A stretch of 6,268 nt of DNA, taken from Chloroflexota bacterium. GTDB lineage: Bacteria > Chloroflexota > Anaerolineae > Promineifilales > Promineifilaceae. The position numbers and the translations under genes were made by a program. The stretch covers positions 1,340,216 to 1,346,483 of the forward strand of contig CP070688.1 of NCBI GenBank assembly GCA_020353135.1, written 5' to 3'. Positions within the stretch are counted from its first letter, which is position 1. Each line of letters opens with the position of its first letter. The notes under the pieces are model-generated. The model saw only the letters and a list, made by a program, of their open reading frames with translations, was not told where the DNA came from and searched no databases. Below, one piece after another: positions 1 through 3,421 of the stretch.

Positions 1-924
1 GCCGGCGGCGCCACCACTGTCGAGGAATATGTGGCCTGGATCGACGGCTTTGCGGCCGGAATCGGCGACCGGGAGGTCGTGGTTATCCTGGAGCCTGATG
101 GCCTGGGCATCATCCCCTGGTACACCAACCTCGACGGCAACCTTGAATGGTGCCAGCCGGCGGAAGCGGATCCAGATACCGCGGCCGGGGAGCGCTTCTA
201 CATGCTGAATTACGCAGTGGACACGTTGAAGGCCCAGCCGAACGCCAGCGTTTACCTCGACGGCACCCACAGCGGGTGGCTAAACGTCGGCGATGCTTCC
301 GATCGCCTGGACAAGGCCGGCGTCGATCGGGCTGACGGTTTCTACTTGAACGTCTCCAACTACCAGTTCACGGCCAACCTGGTCCAGTACGGGACCTGGA
401 TCTCGAAGTGCCTCACCTTCGATGATTTCGCGGGCTGCGCGAACCAGTACTGGAACGGAGGCCCTGAAGGAACGAAGATCGCCGATCTGCTTGGCCCGTG
501 GCAAGGTGTGGCATTGAGCAACTACGGCGAGTGGAGCGATGACTCGGATGACCCATACCTCAACACGTCGGGGATCAACTGGCGTTACGGGGATGCGGTA
601 GGCGAGACGCATTTCGTCGTCGATACAAGCCGCAACGGGGTGGGCCCGTGGTCGCCTCCGCCTTATCCGGACCCGCAGGACTGGTGCAACCCACCTGACC
701 GCGGCCTGGGTCAAACGCCAACGGCCGATACCGGTAATCCGTTGATCGACGCCTTCCTGTGGGTGAAAATCCCGGGCGAGTCGGACGGCGAGTGCACCCG
801 GGGCCTTGGACCGGCAGGCGAGACGGTTGATCCGGAGTGGGGTCTGATCGATCCGCCGGCCGGGGAGTGGTTCCCGGAGATGGCGCTGGATCTCGTGCAG
901 AACGCGAATCCCGCACTAGAGTAG
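1..924 (+). CDS. GH6 family cellulase (endoglucanase or cellobiohydrolase), 5'-truncated by the window edge
   Basis: Glycoside hydrolase family 6 catalytic domain, which cleaves beta-1,4-glucosidic bonds of cellulose with inversion and is normally secreted. Frame 1 is open from base 1; 307 codons are seen (numbered from the window edge). The family signature VVILEPDGLG is at codons 27-36, and its Asp33 matches the catalytic acid (Asp221 of Trichoderma Cel6A). Other GH6 blocks are VYLDGTHSGWL (84-94), GFYLNVSNYQ, HFVVDTSRNGVGPW (204-217), WCNPPDRGLG (228-237) and WVKIPGESDGEC (254-265), where Asp262 matches the proposed base region. Cys229 and Cys265 likely form the conserved disulfide; Cys137 and Cys146 bracket a loop. 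The protein ends with the usual MALDLVQNANP-like tail, so any cellulose-binding module or signal peptide must lie upstream, outside the window. The family is certain. Endo versus exo action cannot be decided without the missing N-terminal loops. The in-frame ATG at 31 falls inside the conserved fold and is not the true start. Confidence -1.
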   Translation, partial: AGGATTVEEYVAWIDGFAAGIGDREVVVILEPDGLGIIPWYTNLDGNLEWCQPAEADPDTAAGERFYMLNYAVDTLKAQPNASVYLDGTHSGWLNVGDASDRLDKAGVDRADGFYLNVSNYQFTANLVQYGTWISKCLTFDDFAGCANQYWNGGPEGTKIADLLGPWQGVALSNYGEWSDDSDDPYLNTSGINWRYGDAVGETHFVVDTSRNGVGPWSPPPYPDPQDWCNPPDRGLGQTPTADTGNPLIDAFLWVKIPGESDGECTRGLGPAGETVDPEWGLIDPPAGEWFPEMALDLVQNANPALE

Positions 925-968
925 CGTGCTCGAGTAGCGGGTCGCATCTTGAAGAACACCTCTTAGCG

Positions 969-1010
969 AAAGGAGCATACTGGGAAGTGTGCTCCTTTTT
1001 TCTTGTCTTT
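969..1010 (+). terminator. Rho-independent terminator of the GH6 gene
   Basis: Arms AAAGGAGCATAC (969-980) and GTGTGCTCCTTT (987-998) pair over 12 positions with a single G-U wobble, around a 6-nt loop TGGGAA. Six T residues run from 996 to 1001, and the next bases are also T-rich. It starts 45 bp after the cellulase stop codon. The opposite strand lacks a T tract on the other side, so termination is mainly rightward. Confidence -1.
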
Positions 1011-1147
1011 AGATAAGTTTCGGCGGCTGAGATCTGGTGACCAATTTGCCAGGAGCCGAGGTCATGGCTGTGGCCGAATACCTGGAAGCGTTGGAGACCT
1101 GGTTGCAGCATCTGGAGCGGCAAAGCAGGGCGAGATGCCGGGCGGGT

Positions 1148-1306
1148 CGCATCTGAGGATGCTGTCTCCTCATGGGTGGAGTGGGTAACGTCTGGCCGGC
1201 CGCATCTGAGGATGCTGTCTCCTCATGGGTGGAGTGGGTAATATCTGGCCGGCCGCATCTGAGGATGCTGTCTCCTCAGTGATGGGGCGGGTGATGTCTG
1301 GCCGGC
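1148..1306. repeat. Three contiguous 53-bp direct repeats with internal hairpin
   Basis: Units are 1148-1200, 1201-1253 and 1254-1306, with no spacer between them. By eye, units 1 and 2 differ at 2 of 53 positions. Unit 3 differs from each of them at 7, all in the second half; the first 25 bases are identical in all three. Each unit contains TGAGGA-TGCTGTC-TCCTCA (1154-1172 in unit 1), a 6-bp stem with a 7-nt loop. Each unit end forms the palindrome GGCCGGCC with the next base (1194-1201, 1247-1254, 1300-1307). The period is not a multiple of three, which argues against protein coding. The lack of unique spacers rules out a CRISPR array. Function is unknown: a regulatory or protein-binding array, an RNA element, or recent slippage are all possible. 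Confidence -1.
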
Positions 1307-1333
1307 CGCTCAGGGGGCCCGTTGACCAGACAT
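1294..1333. repeat. Inverted repeat ATGTCTGG / CCAGACAT at the end of the tandem array
   Basis: ATGTCTGG (1294-1301, inside the third 53-bp unit) is exactly complementary to CCAGACAT (1326-1333), giving an 8-bp stem over a 24-nt GC-rich loop. The loop contains the last GGCCGGCC palindrome. GGCCCG (1316-1321) could instead pair with CGGGCC (1337-1342). No T tract follows, so this is not a standard intrinsic terminator. Its role is unknown. Confidence -1.
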
Positions 1334-1380
1334 GATCGGGCCAACGACTGAGTTAGTGGCGATGCAGCGTCCGGATTAAT

Positions 1381-1402
1381 GTTGATCGGCCGCTCAGTCA
1401 AC
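1381..1402. repeat. Small inverted repeat with second copy of CGGCCGCTCAG
   Basis: GTTGA (1381-1385) and TCAAC (1398-1402) are complementary around a 12-nt loop. The loop holds CGGCCGCTCAG (1387-1397), an exact copy of the 11 bases at 1303-1313 that end the tandem array. CTCAGTC (1393-1399) is also complementary to GACTGAG (1346-1352). These look like diverged outliers of the repeat family; no function is assigned. Confidence -1.
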
Positions 1403-1488
1403 ACAAGACCGCACTCGAATGCCTCGACGCCTTGGGGGTGGGCTGGTCGTGACGCCTAGTGCAGCAGTGGCGGATGCGAGAAGACAGG

Positions 1489-1516
1489 TTGGCCCCACTT
1501 GAAGCTGGCGTACAGT
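1489..1516 (+). promoter_or_regulatory. Possible sigma-70-like promoter of the NTF2-amidase operon
   Basis: TTGGCC (1489-1494) and TACAGT (1511-1516) each match four of six bases of the -35 and -10 consensus, with a 16-bp spacer. The -10-like box ends 48 bp before the start codon. This is the best candidate seen upstream of the operon, but such matches are common by chance. Confidence -1.
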
Positions 1517-1550
1517 AAAAGAACTGAAGGATAGTGGATCGTCACAGATC

Positions 1551-1555
1551 AGGAG
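1551..1555 (+). promoter_or_regulatory. Ribosome binding site of the NTF2-like gene
   Basis: AGGAG with a 9-nt spacer to the ATG at 1565. It supports that start over other nearby candidates. Confidence -1.
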
Positions 1556-1564
1556 AGTGATCAG

Positions 1565-1960
1565 ATGGATGACCGGCAGCCAGTCACCGTTGAGACCTTG
1601 CGGAGTTTCCTTGATGCGTTTAATCAACATGACCTGGACGCCATCATGGCGTTCTTCGCGGAAGATTGCGTGATGGAGTTGCCGCGCGGTCCTAAGCCAA
1701 GGGGCAGGCGCTTTGTTGGCAAGGCGGAGGTCCGAGCCGGTTGCGCCAGCCGCTTTGCCGGTTTGCCTGATGTCCAATATAGTGAAGACCGTCATTGGGT
1801 GAGTGGCGACAAGGGGTTCTCTGAATGGCTGCTGACAGGAACGACGCCGGCCGGTGAACGGGTCGAGGTGCGAGGCACCGATCACCTGGAGTTTCGAGAT
1901 GGCAAGATCACCCGCAAGGACTCTTACTGGAAGATCGTCGAGAAAATGGAGGAAGGATAA
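1565..1960 (+). CDS. SnoaL/NTF2-like small protein (nuclear transport factor 2 family)
   Basis: 131 residues, the usual length for a one-domain SnoaL-like (alpha+beta cone) protein. The pattern is typical: an N-terminal helix with LRSFLDAFNQHDLDAIMAFF (about residues 12-31) followed by AEDCVMEL, then GRRFVGKAEVR, a strand pair around HWVSGDKGFSEWLLTGTT, and a C-terminal EFRDGKITRKDSYWKIVE. Family members form a hydrophobic pocket and include isomerases, cyclases, dehydratases and many non-enzymatic ligand-binding proteins; the specific reaction cannot be read here. There is no signal peptide, so it is probably cytoplasmic. The start has a good ribosome binding site. The stop codon TAA overlaps the next gene's ATG by one base, so the two proteins are probably made together. 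This suggests, but does not prove, a shared substrate or pathway with the downstream amidase. The fold assignment is strong; the function is open. Confidence -1.
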   Translation: MDDRQPVTVETLRSFLDAFNQHDLDAIMAFFAEDCVMELPRGPKPRGRRFVGKAEVRAGCASRFAGLPDVQYSEDRHWVSGDKGFSEWLLTGTTPAGERVEVRGTDHLEFRDGKITRKDSYWKIVEKMEEG

Positions 1961-1962
1961 TG
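1948..1962 (+). promoter_or_regulatory. Internal Shine-Dalgarno sequence and TAATG start-stop overlap
   Basis: GGAGG (1948-1952) lies inside the last codons of the NTF2-like gene, 7 nt before the amidase ATG at 1960. The stop TAA (1958-1960) and the ATG share one base. This arrangement is typical of translational coupling and fixes the amidase start. Confidence -1.
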
Positions 1963-2892
1963 GCTGAACATTATTTAGACGACAGCGTTGTACATGCGTT
2001 TTGGGACAATTCATACCCGGCGCGGATCGAGATTGAATCCGGCGACACGGTGGTTTTTGAATGCCGCGAAGCGGTTGATGGCCAGGTGACCCCGGAGTCG
2101 GACCACGACGCGCTGGCCACCGTCGACTTCTCGCGCGTCCATCCGCTGACTGGGCCGGTCTTCGTGAAGGGCGCCCGGCCGGGCGATACATTGGAGGTCG
2201 AGATCCTGGGGCTGAAACACAAGGGCTGGGGTTGGAACGGACATCTACCGGGCTTCGGCCTGCTAGGGGAAGATTTCGATTATCCCTACGTACAGCACTG
2301 GCGCCTGGAAGGGGAAAACTGCGCCAGTCGGGATAGCGACAAGGTGGCGGTGCCCTATGAACCTTTCTGCGGCGTCATGGGCGTGGCGCCGGAGGAAGAA
2401 GGGCGTCTTACCACGATTCCGCCGCGCTTCAACGGCGGTAATATCGACATCCGCGGACTGACCGTTGGCGCCACGCTTTACTTGCCGGTCTGGGTCGACG
2501 GGGCGTTGTTCTCGACGGCCGATTGCCATGCGGCGCAAGGAGACGGCGAAGTATGCGGCACGGGCATCGAGACGCCGATGACGGTGACCTTGCGCTTCAA
2601 CGTGCGCAAGGATTTGTCGCTGAAGGAATTGCAGTTCACGACGCCCAGCCCGCTGACCAAGGCCGACAGCCAGGGTTATCACTGCGTGACGGCCCATGGC
2701 GAGGATCTGTACCTGAACGCGCAAAATGCGGTGCGTTATATGATCGATTGGCTGGTCGAGAATCACGGGTTGAACCGCAGCCAGGCGTATTGTCTGTGCA
2801 GCGCGGCCGCGGATTTGAAGATCAGCGAGATCGTCGACGCGCCAAATTGGATCGTGTCGTATTATTTCCCGCTGAGCGTGTTGAGGGGTTAA
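1960..2892 (+). CDS. Acetamidase/formamidase family amidohydrolase (FmdA/AmdA family)
   Basis: 310 residues, matching the usual full length of the FmdA_AmdA family, whose characterised members hydrolyse formamide or acetamide to ammonia and the acid. Recognisable blocks are HPLTGPVFVKGARPGD (61-76), a GHLPGFGLLGEDF stretch near residue 95, PFCGVMGVAP, PPRFNGGNIDIRGL (154-167), LYLPVWVDGALFS and the strongly conserved DCHAAQGDGEVCG (188-200), then ETPMTVTLRF. The C-terminal part has MIDWLVENHGLNRSQAYCLCSAAADLKIS, usual in the family. There is no signal peptide or membrane segment, so it is probably cytoplasmic. It is translationally coupled to the NTF2-like gene just upstream. No urea or amide transporter and no regulator gene is in view, so the natural substrate (formamide, acetamide or another short or cyclic amide) remains open. 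The gene looks intact, and the family call is confident. Confidence 0.93.
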   Translation: MAEHYLDDSVVHAFWDNSYPARIEIESGDTVVFECREAVDGQVTPESDHDALATVDFSRVHPLTGPVFVKGARPGDTLEVEILGLKHKGWGWNGHLPGFGLLGEDFDYPYVQHWRLEGENCASRDSDKVAVPYEPFCGVMGVAPEEEGRLTTIPPRFNGGNIDIRGLTVGATLYLPVWVDGALFSTADCHAAQGDGEVCGTGIETPMTVTLRFNVRKDLSLKELQFTTPSPLTKADSQGYHCVTAHGEDLYLNAQNAVRYMIDWLVENHGLNRSQAYCLCSAAADLKISEIVDAPNWIVSYYFPLSVLRG

Positions 2893-2908
2893 GTTCTGTG
2901 CAAAAGGC

Positions 2909-2928
2909 CGCTTTGCTGGAAGCGTTTT
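2909..2928 (+). terminator. Weak intrinsic terminator candidate after the amidase gene
   Basis: CGCTT (2909-2913) and AAGCG (2920-2924) form a 5-bp stem with loop TGCTGG, directly followed by TTTT (2925-2928). The position, 16 bp after the stop codon, is right. The short stem and short T run make it weak. Confidence 0.4.
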
Positions 2929-2955
2929 CTATGCATCCCTGGCTTCGGTCAGAGT

Positions 2956-3008
2956 GGGTCATTCATAGGTCAAGCGCGCTTCGTATTTGCAGCCCTGACC
3001 CGAGGGCT
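2956..3008. repeat. Cluster of short palindromes
   Basis: GGGTCA (2956-2961) is complementary to TGACCC (2996-3001). Between them is the perfect 10-bp palindrome AAGCGCGCTT (2972-2981). AGCCCT (2991-2996) and AGGGCT (3003-3008) form a competing 6-bp hairpin with loop GACCCG. No T tract follows. It could be an RNA structure or a protein site; no function can be assigned. Confidence 0.35.
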
Positions 3009-3218
3009 AGACAAGCAAGGGGTGAATCCGTTAGAATTCAGGTAATGGAGTCGGCGTATCTATCATGGAACGCATCATACTGCGCGCCCGGCCGCCTGAG
3101 GGGTTGCTACCTGGATCGTTCAGGTTTCGCGGCTCGACGTTTGGTCCTTTTCATGGAGGTGGAACCGAGGTAACCCGTATCAGAATCAAAGCCAATTACG
3201 TCTGTATAGCTAGAGTGG

Positions 3219-3246
3219 TTGGCGCAGCAAAACATCTGTTTATCAA
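3219..3246 (+). promoter_or_regulatory. Possible promoter of the amylase gene
   Basis: TTGGCG (3219-3224) and TATCAA (3241-3246) each match four of six consensus bases, with a 16-bp spacer. This would give a leader of roughly 170 nt containing the inverted repeats at 3306-3321 and 3347-3364. The match is weak and listed only as the best candidate seen. Confidence 0.2.
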
Positions 3247-3305
3247 TTAGCAAAAGAACCACCTGCTACGATCCCAGGATTCACCGGCGAGAATCAGAAG
3301 GGGTA

Positions 3306-3321
3306 TTCGTCAGGGAACGAA
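3306..3321. repeat. 16-bp inverted repeat TTCGT-N6-ACGAA
   Basis: TTCGT (3306-3310) and ACGAA (3317-3321) are exact complements around CAGGGA. It lies about 100 bp upstream of the amylase start and may be a binding site or a small hairpin. Short arms make chance likely. Confidence 0.3.
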
Positions 3322-3346
3322 CAACGGCTATGGTGAGAGCGAGTTC

Positions 3347-3364
3347 GGTCGGCGATCATCGACC
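3347..3364. promoter_or_regulatory. Candidate operator: 18-bp imperfect palindrome upstream of the amylase gene
   Basis: GGTCGGCGA and TCATCGACC form two 9-base half sites that match at 7 of 9 positions as inverted repeats with no spacer. The site ends 57 bp before the ATG. Starch-enzyme genes are often controlled by LacI-type regulators that bind palindromes of about this length, but this sequence lacks their usual central CG, so the regulator is unknown. No regulator gene is in the window. Confidence 0.35.
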
Positions 3365-3405
3365 ATCAATAGCATCCCGTTTTCAGTGAAACCGGCAGAA
3401 GTCAC

Positions 3406-3411
3406 AAGGAG
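3406..3411 (+). promoter_or_regulatory. Ribosome binding site of the amylase gene
   Basis: AAGGAG with a 10-nt spacer to the ATG at 3422. Together with the signal peptide that begins at this ATG, it fixes the start. Confidence 0.8.
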
Positions 3412-3421
3412 CGTATCTGGT

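Larger units (their letters stand above)
925..1564. other. 640-bp non-coding region between the GH6 gene and the NTF2-amidase operon
   Basis: No convincing gene. The short open frames here (for example 1003-1188) lack a ribosome binding site and resemble no family, and the latter runs into repeats whose 53-bp period is not a multiple of three. The region holds the GH6 terminator, three tandem 53-bp repeats, a cluster of inverted repeats at about 1294-1402, and the probable promoter and ribosome binding site of the following operon. No tRNA or known riboswitch pattern was recognised. Confidence -1.
2893..3421. other. 529-bp region without a convincing gene between the amidase and the amylase
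   Basis: Small open frames here (for example 3065-3250, 61 residues) have no ribosome binding site and resemble nothing known. The stretch contains the weak terminator above, a group of short palindromes at 2956-3008, inverted repeats at 3306-3321 and 3347-3364, and the ribosome binding site of the amylase gene. No RNA gene was recognised. It most likely holds the amylase promoter and control sites, and the left half may be decayed sequence. Confidence 0.6.

Noticed and set aside
575..1123. Minus-strand open frame of 182 codons crossing the GH6 stop and terminator
   Set aside because: It overlaps conserved GH6 motifs and runs through an intrinsic terminator. Its product is rich in P, R and S without a family match.
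1003..1188. 61-residue + strand open frame reaching into the repeats
   Set aside because: It starts inside the T-rich tail of the terminator, has no ribosome binding site, and its end lies in repeats with a period that is not a multiple of three.
1148..1306. CRISPR array
   Set aside because: The units are contiguous, with no unique spacers between them, and the 53-bp period reflects whole-unit duplication.
1148..1306. Self-cleaving ribozyme suggested by CTGAGGA
   Set aside because: The hammerhead core needs CUGAUGA and a matching GAAA. Neither is present, and no other ribozyme pattern was recognised.
1394..2191. Minus-strand open frame of 265 codons over the NTF2-like gene
   Set aside because: The + strand protein here has a clear NTF2 fold pattern, a good ribosome binding site and a coupled neighbour. 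The minus frame has low-complexity composition and no recognisable domain.
3065..3250. 61-residue + strand open frame in the second intergenic region
   Set aside because: No Shine-Dalgarno sequence precedes the ATG, the composition is not protein-like throughout, and no family is recognised.
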